A stretch of DNA of 64,000 bases from Terriglobia bacterium (lineage in GTDB: Bacteria; Acidobacteriota; Terriglobia; Bryobacterales; Bryobacteraceae): the NCBI GenBank assembly GCA_021324615.1, contig JAJPIT010000029.1, positions 1-64,000 on the forward strand. Reading direction: 5' to 3'. Of this stretch, positions 7,887-18,549 are shown piece by piece. A program made the translations under genes and the position numbers. Within the stretch, counting starts at the first letter, position 1, and every line of letters begins with the position of its first letter. The notes beneath the pieces are model-generated. The model searched no databases, was not told where the DNA came from, and saw only the letters and a program-made list of their open reading frames with translations.

Positions 7887-8900
7887 TCAAGGACGCGACG
7901 AAACAGAAAATCCCTCTTTTCGCCGGGCGCGCACCGCAAAAAGACCCAGAATCGCCAAAGAACCGCTGCCGAGAAGGGCCATGCTCGCCGGCTCCGGCGC
8001 ATCAAACGTGGTGAACGCGTAGCCGTTGCCCGCCGGGGTCGCGAAGAACGCCGGATCTGAGGATGGGCACGAATTGCATGTGTAGGTCCCCACGATCTCG
8101 CCAAGATTATTGATCCCGAACAACTGTGTGGAACTCGAGTTGGGGTATGCGATCGAGGTGTAGATCCCATTACTGTAGATGAACCCCCATGATGTGCCGC
8201 CCAGGAAATAAAATCCCACAACCTCGCCGCTGTTGTTGATGCCCTGCACCACCGTTTGCGTCGCGCCGGGATACGCGATCGCGGTAAATACGCCCCCGTT
8301 GTCGATGAACCCCTGGCGTCCCGGGCCGCTGCTGAACGTATATCCCGAAATTACGCCCGAATCGTTGACGTCATAGAGACTGGTGAATGTGGGGGAATCG
8401 GAAACGCCGGTATTGGTGAACGTCCCCCCGCTGTAAACAAAACCGTCCCCGGCTCCCGCCGAGGTGTACCAATGCCCGACGATTTCGCCGTTGTTGTTGA
8501 TCCCCTCGGCGGTGGTGCCGCCGCTATTCAGGAACGTCGACTGGTAAGCACCGGACACGCCGATCGTGGTATACGTGCCGCCGCTGTAAAGGAATCCGAA
8601 GTTGCCGGAGGTGGTCGTATAGCCGCCCACGAGCTGCCCGTTATTATTGATTCCGACCACTTCACTGTTGGTTGCGCCCGGCGGGACGATCAATGTGAAG
8701 GAGCCGCCCGCGGGATTATAGACGAAACCGGTGGAACTGGTCCCGTTGTAAATCTCTCCGACGATCAGTCCGTTGTCATTGACGTTATACGGCTGAATCG
8801 TGTCCGCCCGTGATGCCGCCTGAGCGAGGCAGAATAGGGCCAGCGCGCCCGCCGCCCGCGCCGGCACGCCCATCCGCTTATGCAATGTGTGCGCGATCAT
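7887..8900 (-). CDS. HAF-repeat PEP-CTERM protein
   Basis: A 337-residue exported protein. After the signal peptide come six repeats of about 40-55 residues, each centred on a NNxGxIVG motif (INNNGQLVG, INNNGEIVG, VNDSGVISG, INNSGEVVG, INNLGEIVG). This is the HAF/DUF3466 type of extracellular repeat. The C-terminus has PEPASM, a hydrophobic helix and RARRK, a complete PEP-CTERM sorting signal for an exosortase. No exosortase gene is in the window. The ATG at 8900 is chosen because GGAGG lies 8 nt upstream. It is 17 bases downstream of the next gene in the same direction. Confidence 0.85.
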   Translation of the reverse strand: MIAHTLHKRMGVPARAAGALALFCLAQAASRADTIQPYNVNDNGLIVGEIYNGTSSTGFVYNPAGGSFTLIVPPGATNSEVVGINNNGQLVGGYTTTSGNFGFLYSGGTYTTIGVSGAYQSTFLNSGGTTAEGINNNGEIVGHWYTSAGAGDGFVYSGGTFTNTGVSDSPTFTSLYDVNDSGVISGYTFSSGPGRQGFIDNGGVFTAIAYPGATQTVVQGINNSGEVVGFYFLGGTSWGFIYSNGIYTSIAYPNSSSTQLFGINNLGEIVGTYTCNSCPSSDPAFFATPAGNGYAFTTFDAPEPASMALLGSGSLAILGLFAVRARRKEGFSVSSRP

Positions 8901-8917
8901 TTCAATTTCCTCCGTTG

Positions 8918-11206
8918 CTACTGAAATGTCACCGGGATCGACACTTGAAAGCTGGAGATGTGGATCGTGAGGTCGAAGCCGGAAATCGTTCCGAGAATGT
9001 TCGGCAGAGAATTCGTGCTGACCTGGAGGGTCCCGTTCAGCGGCGGCATCGCCAAGAGAATCGAGGACGGGATCGTGAACTGTCCGGCTGAAACCGGCGC
9101 CGCGCACTCGAAGCCAACGTAGTAAAAGCCGCTCAGCGGGCTCCCCGCGTTGGTGTAGCCCGAAATATCGACGTAGCCGTTCGAGTCGCCGCCGCTCCAT
9201 GAAATCGTAAGCGGGCTGGTCCGACTCACATTGCTGCCGATCAGCGAGCCCCGGTTCATCCATTGAATCGGCTGTTGAACCGGGAAGCTGAAGTTCAAGG
9301 GGCCGACCACGGAGCCGCCCGCGCCATCGGAAAAGCCCCAGGTTCCTCCCGGAAGGGTGAAGGTCCCATTGGGCGTAAGGGCCGCGGACGCCAGGTCCGC
9401 CTGATAAAAACCGGCGGCGCCGCTCTGTTGATCGGTGAGCGTGATCGCGCTCGCCCCGGGCGGAGTTAATGTAATCGCCGGGCCCGCGTCCAACGGCGTG
9501 GGATTGAAGGGGCCGTTGGCGTCAGGATTGGCATTGATGCCCACATAGCAACTGCCGAAACTGGACTCGGCGTTGGCCCCTGGCGCTAGCGCGGCGGCCT
9601 GAGCCTGACTCACCTGAAACGTAAGAACTTCCGCCCTCCCGGATACGGTCCCTGATGCCGGCCCGCCGGCGTTGCCCGTAATATCGATGTTCTGTTTAAC
9701 CGAGACGAGAAGCACCTTCCCACTGCTCAAGCCGAGGACGGAGGCCGGAACCAGTTGCGTCGGATCGGAGCAGGTGGCGCCATCGGACGCCGCCAGAGCG
9801 ATGGTGGGCGCATTGCTCACGATGGGTGTCGAGCCGTTCATCGTCTGAACCACGATCGAAACATTGCAGCCCAAAGGAGCGTTGGGCGGCACCTGGAAGT
9901 TGATTTGATCGAGCCCGGGAATGGTGCCCGGAGCGCGGCCCCAATAGCTCACCGAAGGCGACGGAATGCCGCCGATGAACACCTGCGGCGCGGGACCGAT
10001 GTTGCCGGCGGGCGGGCCGTTGGTGTCGTCTCCGTTCGGCGTCGGCCCCAGGCCCGTACCCCAGAGAGTCAGAATGTCGCCGGGTTTGGCTGTGTTGGTC
10101 GTGGTCACGGCTTGATAATTCGGGAAGGTCACCGACGCGGTATTCAACACTCCCACGGTGTTGCTCGCAAAGGGGATCACGTTATTCGAAATGCCAAAGC
10201 CGGTTTGTGTGACCGTAATCGGTGTGTTTCCGGTCTGGCCGTTGTAGGTCAGGGTCAAGGTCCCGCTGCCGGGCGGCGCATTGGAGGGCATCACCGCGAC
10301 GACGACATCCTGGCGGGTAAAGTAGACGAGCGGAGTCACCGTCACCGTCGCGCCCGTGGACGAGGTGAGCGCAACCGTCATCGAGGTCCCGGAAAGGCCG
10401 GACGCCGGCAGCGGAAGAGACGACACCGCCAGGGCCGCCGGCCCCATGCCGCCGCCGTAGACCGCAAACAGCGATCCCTGCGCGATGGCGTAGTTCGGCA
10501 TTCCCGGAGGGATGTTGCTGGCCACGTTGACCACGCCGCTGATCAAGGGCGCCGTGGTCGTATAGCTGATCTGCACGATGGGTCCGGAGTAGGCGAACGT
10601 GCCGGTCGCCGAACCGGCCGGGCCGACGACCGTCGCGACCGAGCCGCCGGGCGCGGAAAACATCATCGCATCGAGAGCCCCGCTCCCGCTGATATTCGTT
10701 TCCATCATATCGACCAACAGCGGCCCCTTCGACGCGGAGTACACGAACGGCGTCTTGAAGACGATGCTCAAATTGAAATTACAGGGCGCGCCCGCGGCGC
10801 AGCCGGGATCCTTCAAGGCGACATTGCTCGCGGAAAATACCACCGTCTTGTCCGGGCCGGCATTGCTGGCGAAGGTCGAGCTCATCAGCGTCCCGCCGCC
10901 GTTGGTGTTCGGGTAGTTCGGGCTGGTCGAAAGAGTCACGGTCAGGTTGCCGATGGTGGCGTTGACCGGGCCGGTCCCCGGGGCGGCGCGGAAGGAGATG
11001 CCGGTAATGGTAATCGGGCTCGAATGAAACTGCCCGGCTCCGAGCAGTTCCTGAAACTCCAGCGACTGCGCCGTCGTGGGAAAGGGAATCGTAGATCTTC
11101 CCTGACTGGTGAGATTGTTATTGGGAACGACCATCGTATTTCCGGCCGCCCGGGATGACAGGACGATCAATACAAGACACGGAAGTAGTGTTTCGATTTT
11201 CCTCAT
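8918..11206 (-). CDS. Large secreted protein with Solibacter-type (TIGR03437) domains
   Basis: A 762-residue exported protein with signal peptide MRKIETLLPCLVLIVLSSRAAG. An N-terminal region of about 200 residues has no recognised domain. Then come two Ig-like modules starting GVVNVASNIPPG and GVLNTASVTFPNY, with FAVYGGGMGP and LTLWGTGLGP. These are the hallmark of the Solibacter uncharacterised C-terminal domain family TIGR03437. A further beta-rich region of about 250 residues follows. It is low in charge and rich in Thr/Ser/Gly, as expected for surface proteins. GGAGA lies 10 nt before the ATG. Confidence 0.82.
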   Translation of the reverse strand: MRKIETLLPCLVLIVLSSRAAGNTMVVPNNNLTSQGRSTIPFPTTAQSLEFQELLGAGQFHSSPITITGISFRAAPGTGPVNATIGNLTVTLSTSPNYPNTNGGGTLMSSTFASNAGPDKTVVFSASNVALKDPGCAAGAPCNFNLSIVFKTPFVYSASKGPLLVDMMETNISGSGALDAMMFSAPGGSVATVVGPAGSATGTFAYSGPIVQISYTTTAPLISGVVNVASNIPPGMPNYAIAQGSLFAVYGGGMGPAALAVSSLPLPASGLSGTSMTVALTSSTGATVTVTPLVYFTRQDVVVAVMPSNAPPGSGTLTLTYNGQTGNTPITVTQTGFGISNNVIPFASNTVGVLNTASVTFPNYQAVTTTNTAKPGDILTLWGTGLGPTPNGDDTNGPPAGNIGPAPQVFIGGIPSPSVSYWGRAPGTIPGLDQINFQVPPNAPLGCNVSIVVQTMNGSTPIVSNAPTIALAASDGATCSDPTQLVPASVLGLSSGKVLLVSVKQNIDITGNAGGPASGTVSGRAEVLTFQVSQAQAAALAPGANAESSFGSCYVGINANPDANGPFNPTPLDAGPAITLTPPGASAITLTDQQSGAAGFYQADLASAALTPNGTFTLPGGTWGFSDGAGGSVVGPLNFSFPVQQPIQWMNRGSLIGSNVSRTSPLTISWSGGDSNGYVDISGYTNAGSPLSGFYYVGFECAAPVSAGQFTIPSSILLAMPPLNGTLQVSTNSLPNILGTISGFDLTIHISSFQVSIPVTFQ

Positions 11207-11235
11207 TTTTCTGTTTCTCCGTTGAAAGCCATCGT

Positions 11236-12861
11236 TTACTGGACCGCGATCAGCGCTCCGGGGAACGTCGGATAGAAGGCGTAAATACAACTCACCGGGT
11301 TGTCCCCGCTCGGCGTGCCTTTGGGAACCGTGAGATTGATCTGATAAAGTCCCGGGCTGATTAACGCGCCAACGGCCGGAGCATTGACTCCTGCTATCCA
11401 GCAGCTCAGCGACCCTCCCAAATTGCCGCTTTGCGTGGCCGATCCCTCAACGATCCCGCCGGGCACCGGGCCGAAGCCCGTTCCGTACAGCTCGATCGTC
11501 TCGCCCGCCTTGGCCGGCGTGCTGGACCCCGGATAAAGACTGGCCGGCGCCATGATGCTCCCATCCAGGTGCCGGGCCGCGATGTGGCCCTTCGTATCGA
11601 ACGACAGAAACGCGGGCGAGTACCCGCTGCGGAAGGATAACGTTCTGGCGATGGGTGCGCCGTTGCTTAGTACGGTAACCGGCACCGGAGCCGCATCATT
11701 GAGGCTCAAACTCGCCGGCGCCAGCACATTGATCTGGTCGTCGGCGCAGTTCGGATTTGTCTGCGCGCTGCAATACCAGTAAATGTAGCCCGGCAGCATC
11801 CCCCCTCCGAAACCCACGCCGACCGGGCCGAGCTGCGTCGGCATCCTGCCGTTGGCGAAATCCGGAGCGTTGCTCCAATCGACTCCGGTTGCCGGAGTAT
11901 CGGCCGGCACAAGATTATGGCCGTGAATCTCCAGCCAGGTGTTCAGGGCGATCTGCGGAAGCCCGTAGATCGTCTTCACCTGAGTAATTACCGGCCCGGG
12001 ATTCGTGGTCATTGTGCCGACCGCGGAAAAGCCTTTGTTCGTGCTCGTCCAGGTGATCGCCCCGATGGCGTTCGCGTATTTTCCGGTCCCGCCGATCAAA
12101 TTGCCGCTGAATGTATTCGGCGGGCTGATATCGGTGCTCGAAGCAGGACTATAGCTATACCCGAGAATCAGCGAATCCGTGCTGTTGAAGCTTATCATCA
12201 CGGCGCCCAACACATTGGGCGTGCCGTTCGGAATGTTGGTGTTGGAATAGTAGTACTCCTTCAGCATCCCTGTTCCGTTTCCCAGGTTTCCACTGGCTGT
12301 GAGCGGGATCGCAAAATAGTCCTCCTCCCGTGTGGGCCAGCCGCAGCACCAGCCGCGAAAATTGGTCAGCGTGAGCGGCGTAGTGCTGCCTGCGGCCGTC
12401 AACGTCCCGGAGCCCGTGGTGGTCGACGTCGACCAAAGTGCACCGGCGCTGTCTTTCGTGATGGTTAAGTCGAGAGAACCGGTCGCGCCGGCGTATGCCC
12501 CCGTGCCGCCGGTGATCGTCCCGCCCGTCATTGCCACCGTCGTATGCGTCTGATCCGCGAAATTCGGATCGCTCATGGTATAGGCGATCGTGATCGTGTC
12601 GATTTCGTTAAAGGCCAGCTCGAAAGTGACCTGCACCGGACCCATGATGCCGCTACTGCCGATCGGCCCGGAGTTGCCGGTCATCACCAGCGTTGCGTTG
12701 CCCAGCGATCTTACAGAACCGGTCTGCGCCAGAATCAGCGTATTTGACCAGTTCGGGCCGCCGTTACCAAGCGTGAGATTGACGCTGAAATTCATCGAGC
12801 TTTGCGCCGGCGCGATGAGGCCTCCCAACAAAAGGCCGGAAATTGTGGAGAAGCGGCGCAT
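11236..12861 (-). CDS. Secreted protein with C-terminal TIGR03437 domain
   Basis: A 541-residue exported protein. The signal peptide MRRFSTISGLLLGGLIAPAQS starts at the ATG at 12859-12861, with AAAGG 10 nt upstream. An alternative ATG at 12882 adds 7 residues and lies 12 nt after a minus-strand TATTGT. The first 300 residues are beta-rich with GNLIGGTGKYANAIGAI-like strands. The C-terminal 230 residues form a TIGR03437 module (HGHNLVP, DQINVLAP, GETIELYGTGFGPVPGG). It heads the three-gene leftward cluster of secreted proteins and diverges from the sigma-factor gene. Confidence 0.8.
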   Translation of the reverse strand: MRRFSTISGLLLGGLIAPAQSSMNFSVNLTLGNGGPNWSNTLILAQTGSVRSLGNATLVMTGNSGPIGSSGIMGPVQVTFELAFNEIDTITIAYTMSDPNFADQTHTTVAMTGGTITGGTGAYAGATGSLDLTITKDSAGALWSTSTTTGSGTLTAAGSTTPLTLTNFRGWCCGWPTREEDYFAIPLTASGNLGNGTGMLKEYYYSNTNIPNGTPNVLGAVMISFNSTDSLILGYSYSPASSTDISPPNTFSGNLIGGTGKYANAIGAITWTSTNKGFSAVGTMTTNPGPVITQVKTIYGLPQIALNTWLEIHGHNLVPADTPATGVDWSNAPDFANGRMPTQLGPVGVGFGGGMLPGYIYWYCSAQTNPNCADDQINVLAPASLSLNDAAPVPVTVLSNGAPIARTLSFRSGYSPAFLSFDTKGHIAARHLDGSIMAPASLYPGSSTPAKAGETIELYGTGFGPVPGGIVEGSATQSGNLGGSLSCWIAGVNAPAVGALISPGLYQINLTVPKGTPSGDNPVSCIYAFYPTFPGALIAVQ

Positions 12862-12893
12862 AGATTCGATGCCTTTCGTCATCGCTGAGACGT

Positions 12894-12899
12894 TACAAT
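12894..12899 (+). promoter_or_regulatory. Candidate -10 of the ECF sigma-factor gene
   Basis: TACAAT (5 of 6 consensus) lies 42 nt before the ATG at 12942, leaving a leader of about 36 nt that contains GGAGG and AAGG. The same bases read as TATTGT on the opposite strand, a weaker -10 for the divergent secreted-protein gene. A perfect inverted repeat, CGGAGC-AC-GCTCCG (12904-12917), overlaps the predicted transcription start. Confidence 0.45.
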
Positions 12900-12941
12900 A
12901 GGGCGGAGCACGCTCCGGCGTTGCCGGAGGCAAGGCCCGCG

Positions 12942-13508
12942 ATGATCGAGCACGGCGAAGTGACACTTCTGTTGAGGCGAATTCAGGAGGGAGATCGCGC
13001 GGCTATCTCCGATCTGGCAAGCGTCGCTTTCCCGGAGCTGCGCCGCCTGGCCTCGGCTTGCCTCCGCCGGGAGGGGTCCGGCCACACCTGGTTCCCCACC
13101 GATCTGGTCGACGAATTGTGGGTGCGCCTGCTCCGGCGCGACCGCATCGAATTTCAGGATCGCTCTCATTTCCTCGGCGCGGCGGTTCATCTGATGCGCG
13201 CTCTGGTGATCGACCACGCCCGGATGCGCCGCGCCGGCAAGCGGTCGCCGCCTCACCATGAGATTCCCGCCGGTTTTCCCCAGGCGGACGCGGAGCAACT
13301 GCTCGCTTTGAACGACGCGCTCGACCGTCTGGCCACCATGAGCCCACGGCAGGCGCAAATCGTCGAGATGCGCTACTTCGCCGGCTTCACCATCGAGGAG
13401 ATCGCCGGCGCCCTGGAGCTCTCGCCGAAAACCATCAAGCGTGAATGGGCCGCCGCGCGAGCCTGGCTGCACGCGGAGTTGCGCGCGCGGCCGGATGAGA
13501 AAATGTAG
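12942..13508 (+). CDS. ECF sigma factor, TIGR02999-like
   Basis: A 188-residue RNA polymerase sigma factor. Region 2 lies in the first 90 residues (ELRRLASACLRREGSGHTW, LVDELWVRLL). Region 4 is ARQAQIVEMRYF-like (SPRQAQIVEMRYFAGF) with the helix-turn-helix IEEIAGALELSPKTIKREW. The pattern fits the ECF group TIGR02999, abundant in Acidobacteria and usually paired with Ser/Thr kinases. A TTG 21 bases earlier is possible, but AAGG 6 nt before the ATG supports 12942. The kinase 99 bases downstream is the likely regulatory partner. Confidence 0.9.
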   Translation: MIEHGEVTLLLRRIQEGDRAAISDLASVAFPELRRLASACLRREGSGHTWFPTDLVDELWVRLLRRDRIEFQDRSHFLGAAVHLMRALVIDHARMRRAGKRSPPHHEIPAGFPQADAEQLLALNDALDRLATMSPRQAQIVEMRYFAGFTIEEIAGALELSPKTIKREWAAARAWLHAELRARPDEKM

Positions 13509-13586
13509 GCCGGATCGATTCTGCACGTCGTCTATTTGTGTAAACGAAAAGCGCGCCGCGATGGGGTCAGCTTTCGTAAGCTTTCC

Positions 13587-13595
13587 TGTTAGAAT
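13587..13595 (+). promoter_or_regulatory. Extended -10 promoter of the Ser/Thr kinase gene inside an inverted repeat
   Basis: TG-T-TAGAAT (13587-13595) is an extended -10 with 5 of 6 core matches, 12 nt before the ATG at 13608. It sits between perfect 7-bp inverted repeats GCTTTCG (13570-13576) and CGAAAGC (13600-13606). Since the left arm is upstream of the likely start site, the repeat is more plausibly a DNA operator than an RNA hairpin. Confidence 0.55.
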
Positions 13596-13607
13596 TCTTC
13601 GAAAGCC

Positions 13608-15302
13608 ATGAATCCCACCGAGTGGAGGCGGATTAGCGACCTTTTCGCCCGCGCAGCCGAGTTGGACCCCGACGAACGCGCGCGCCTGCTCGAAACCGAA
13701 GAGGAAAACATCCGGCGCGAGGTGGAGCGCCTGCTCGCCGAGCATGAAGCCAGCGGCGTTCTGGATCTTCCCGCTGCCGCAGACGACCGGTGGACCGGCA
13801 GGATCCTCAACGGCCGCTATCGCATCGAGCGGTTCCTCGCCCGCGGCGGCGCCGGAGCGGTCTATCTGGCCCGCGATGAACCCATCGCCGGGCGCGCCGT
13901 GGTGATCAAATTTCTGGAGCATCGCGACGCCTGGCTCGAAAGCAAATTCCACCAGGAGATGGAGGCGCTGGCCCGGATCGATCATCCGGGCGTGGTCGGC
14001 ATCCTCGACGCCGGCGCAACCGGGGATGGACTGCCTTTTCTGGTCATCGAATTCATCGACGGCGTCACCCTCCGCTACGAGATCCAGAACGGGCCAGTGC
14101 AAGCCGCGCGCGCAGCCCGGCTGATCCGCCAAATCGGCGGCGCGGTCTCGGCGGCGCACGAAAAAGGCGTGCTTCATCGCGATCTCAAGCCGGAAAACAT
14201 CATGCTCGAGCGCCCGGGAACCCCGGAGGAAATCGTGCGCCTGATCGATTTCGGCATCGCCCGCTTGGATCGCCCCGAGGAGCAGGCCCCGACCCGCACC
14301 ACCCGTTTCGCCGGCACCACGCCGTACATGGCGCCGGAGCAGTTGGCCGGCCGCCCGCAAGCCGCCAGCGATATCTATGCCTTGGGCGTGATCGCTTACG
14401 AAATGTTGAGCGGCCGGCGTCCGTTCGCAGCCGCCAGTCCGGTGGAGCTTTATGAGCAGCAGCGCGCCGGGATCAAGCGCGGCGCGATTCCGGGAGTCGC
14501 GCCCGCGGCCGTGCGCGCGATTTTAAAGCAGCTCTCCTTCCGCCCCGAAAATCGCGCCGCGTCCGCCCACGAAGCCGCCGAGCAGATCGCGCTGGGGCTC
14601 GAAGGCAGGCTGTCCGAAGAATGGTCCCGGCGGAAGATTGCCGCGGTCCTGGCAAGCGGCGCGGCCGTTTCCGCCGCGGGCGGCTTCTATCTCTGGCCGC
14701 GTTTCCGCCCGCTCGACTCCTCCGAGCGAGTGATCGAGGTCCTCATGGGCAGCGAAATCCTCGAGCATGGCTTCCAAAAAAGTCTGGACATCGATTCCCG
14801 TCCGCTGCAAAACGCCGACGGCACAATGATCGATTCGATCCGCGTTTCAAGCGGCGACCAGGGGGAATTTTTTCATCCCCTCAGCGCGGCGCAGGCGCGC
14901 GAAGCCCACCTTCGCGGCTGGATCCTGACCGTCGAAGCCGCCCTGGAACAGGGACGGATTTATTGGGGGCTCGATAATCCACAGGATCCACGCCAGTACT
15001 CGCCTTATCTCGAGCGGAACGCGGATAACACGGAGACCGCCGGCTGCCTTCTTCTCGTCGCGCCGTCGCACCAGGGCATCGATCGGCTTCTGCCCGGCAA
15101 AGCCGGCGCGCGCCGCCGCATGGTGATGAAGTGGACCCCATCGGCGGAAGCCGAATTCTCGGTCGATGGCGTGAAGCTGGTCTCCGGCTATACGGGCTTT
15201 AGCGGATTTCGCTACGCGCGCGGCCTGAAGTTCGGCGCGACTCGATATCGCAGCGCCCGCGCCAGCGGCGTGTTCTGGAAAATCCGCCTCGAAATCGGCT
15301 GA
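13608..15302 (+). CDS. Membrane-anchored Ser/Thr protein kinase with extracytoplasmic domain
   Basis: A 564-residue protein. Residues 1-60 are the acidic helical leader common before acidobacterial and planctomycete kinases. Residues 70-330 are a Hanks-type kinase with G-loop ARGGAGAVYLA (78-88), ATP-binding Lys101, catalytic HRDLKPEN (190-197), DFG (214-216) and APE (242-244); all key residues are present. One transmembrane helix spans about 343-363. The remaining 200 residues would be outside the cytoplasm and look like a beta-sandwich (EAEFSVDGVKLVSGY, GVFWKIRLEIG), perhaps LamG-like. Its stop codon abuts that of convergent ftsH with no base between. Confidence 0.88.
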   Translation: MNPTEWRRISDLFARAAELDPDERARLLETEEENIRREVERLLAEHEASGVLDLPAAADDRWTGRILNGRYRIERFLARGGAGAVYLARDEPIAGRAVVIKFLEHRDAWLESKFHQEMEALARIDHPGVVGILDAGATGDGLPFLVIEFIDGVTLRYEIQNGPVQAARAARLIRQIGGAVSAAHEKGVLHRDLKPENIMLERPGTPEEIVRLIDFGIARLDRPEEQAPTRTTRFAGTTPYMAPEQLAGRPQAASDIYALGVIAYEMLSGRRPFAAASPVELYEQQRAGIKRGAIPGVAPAAVRAILKQLSFRPENRAASAHEAAEQIALGLEGRLSEEWSRRKIAAVLASGAAVSAAGGFYLWPRFRPLDSSERVIEVLMGSEILEHGFQKSLDIDSRPLQNADGTMIDSIRVSSGDQGEFFHPLSAAQAREAHLRGWILTVEAALEQGRIYWGLDNPQDPRQYSPYLERNADNTETAGCLLLVAPSHQGIDRLLPGKAGARRRMVMKWTPSAEAEFSVDGVKLVSGYTGFSGFRYARGLKFGATRYRSARASGVFWKIRLEIG

Positions 15303-17210
<1,908 letters not shown>

Positions 17211-17243
17211 GACTTCTCCAAAACAATGGCTGGACGGGAAACG

Positions 17244-18539
17244 TTAGACATCCGGTCCCACTTCCCAGATGCGGAGGACCGGACCGGCGCCAGGGTCCGC
17301 GGAAAACTCCTCGGCTGCGCCAAACCCGCGGGCCCACATGATCTTTCCCTCACTTTCGACAATCGGCCACGTTCGCCGCCGCCAGGAGGGTACCCGCGCG
17401 ATCTGAAACATTTCCTTGATTTTTTGATCTCGGGATCGCCCCACGGGACGGTAGTGGTCACCAGGTCTCCAGGCGCGCAACTCCATCCGCGCCGCCAATT
17501 CCACCCTTAGGTTAGCACACGATGGCGATTGAGTTTCAGCGATTTCGAACCGGATTTCTCCCGCCCCGTCCGGTGTGAGGTAAGCTCCCGGAACGGCGAC
17601 CGCTACCGCCTCAACGCGAAGCTCATCGCCCGGCCGATGCAGGCGAATCGAGTCGAACGACCGCGTTACCCACACGCCGGGCAGCCGGATCCGGCCGCTG
17701 CCGTCCGGACGCGACGCCAGAGCCAGGATCTGTTCAATATGATCGAACTCGATCCCGCGCAAATCCCCTTTCGCCGCCGCAATCGCTCGGCGCAGCGCGC
17801 GCCGGGCGATCGCCCGCGGCAGCGCCGCCAGCTCGCTGGCCCGAAATTCGCCCTCCGGCAAAGCCTGTTGCGACCACCACCGCTCTTCCTCAAAGGCCAG
17901 ATCCGCCAGATGCGCCAGAGCCTCGCCGATTCGCGGATTCCAATCGCGCTTCAGACGCGGCAGCAGTTCGTGGCGGAGGCGATTGCGCGCAAACCGCGGC
18001 TCCCGGTTGGTGGCGTCCTCGCGCCATCCAATACCGCGCGATTTCAGATACTGTTCGACTTGCGCCCGCGTGATCTGAATCAGCGGCCGGATCCACGGGC
18101 CGTTCACCGGATGAATCCCCGCCAGCCCCGCCAATCCGGAGCCGCGCAGAATGCGGAACAATACCGTTTCCGCCTGATCGTCGCGGGTGTGCCCCAGCGC
18201 GATCCGCTCCGCTGCGCCATCCCGGATCAAGCCGCTCAAAAATTCCATACGCGCCCGGCGCCCGGCTTGTTCGATATTCCCGCGCAGCTCGCCCGAGGCG
18301 CAAAAAAACGGCAGATCCATCCGCGCGGCCAGTTCCGCCACGAACCGCTCATCCTCATCGGAGGCCGCGCCGCGCAATTTGTGATTAAAATGCGCCAAAC
18401 CGCTCAAATTTGCGCCAATTTCGCGCAAAACGTGCGCTAAACAGACCGAATCCGCCCCGCCCGATACCGCCGCGATCACGCGGCAATTGGCCGGCAGCAT
18501 CGCGTATCGCGCAACCGTGGCCCGGATCAGATCCAGCAC
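17244..18539 (-). CDS. tilS: tRNA(Ile)-lysidine synthase
   Basis: A 431-residue N-type ATP pyrophosphatase that modifies C34 of the CAU-anticodon isoleucine tRNA with lysine, making it read AUA. The PP-loop SGGADS is at about residues 26-31. LAHFNHKLRG, ALGHTRDDQAETVLFRILRG and the WREDATN segment are classic TilS motifs, and the C-terminal domain ends with ELRAWRPGDHYRP. It starts at GTG, 10 bases after the PQQ-dehydrogenase stop, and is probably cotranscribed with ftsH. Confidence 0.95.
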   Translation of the reverse strand: MLDLIRATVARYAMLPANCRVIAAVSGGADSVCLAHVLREIGANLSGLAHFNHKLRGAASDEDERFVAELAARMDLPFFCASGELRGNIEQAGRRARMEFLSGLIRDGAAERIALGHTRDDQAETVLFRILRGSGLAGLAGIHPVNGPWIRPLIQITRAQVEQYLKSRGIGWREDATNREPRFARNRLRHELLPRLKRDWNPRIGEALAHLADLAFEEERWWSQQALPEGEFRASELAALPRAIARRALRRAIAAAKGDLRGIEFDHIEQILALASRPDGSGRIRLPGVWVTRSFDSIRLHRPGDELRVEAVAVAVPGAYLTPDGAGEIRFEIAETQSPSCANLRVELAARMELRAWRPGDHYRPVGRSRDQKIKEMFQIARVPSWRRRTWPIVESEGKIMWARGFGAAEEFSADPGAGPVLRIWEVGPDV

Positions 18540-18549
18540 TTCAAGCCAG

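Noticed and set aside
9755-11158. Long open frame on the plus strand opposite the TIGR03437 protein gene
   Set aside because: The translation is Arg/Gly/His-rich without domain features and mirrors the codon pattern of the real minus-strand gene; a shadow of high-GC coding DNA.
13008-13347. Plus- and minus-strand small open frames inside the sigma-factor gene
   Set aside because: Both are Arg/Pro-rich frames within a clear sigma-70 gene.
17211-17243. A missing hpt gene between tilS and ftsH
   Set aside because: The gap is only 33 bases, so the gene is absent here rather than degraded; nothing to annotate.
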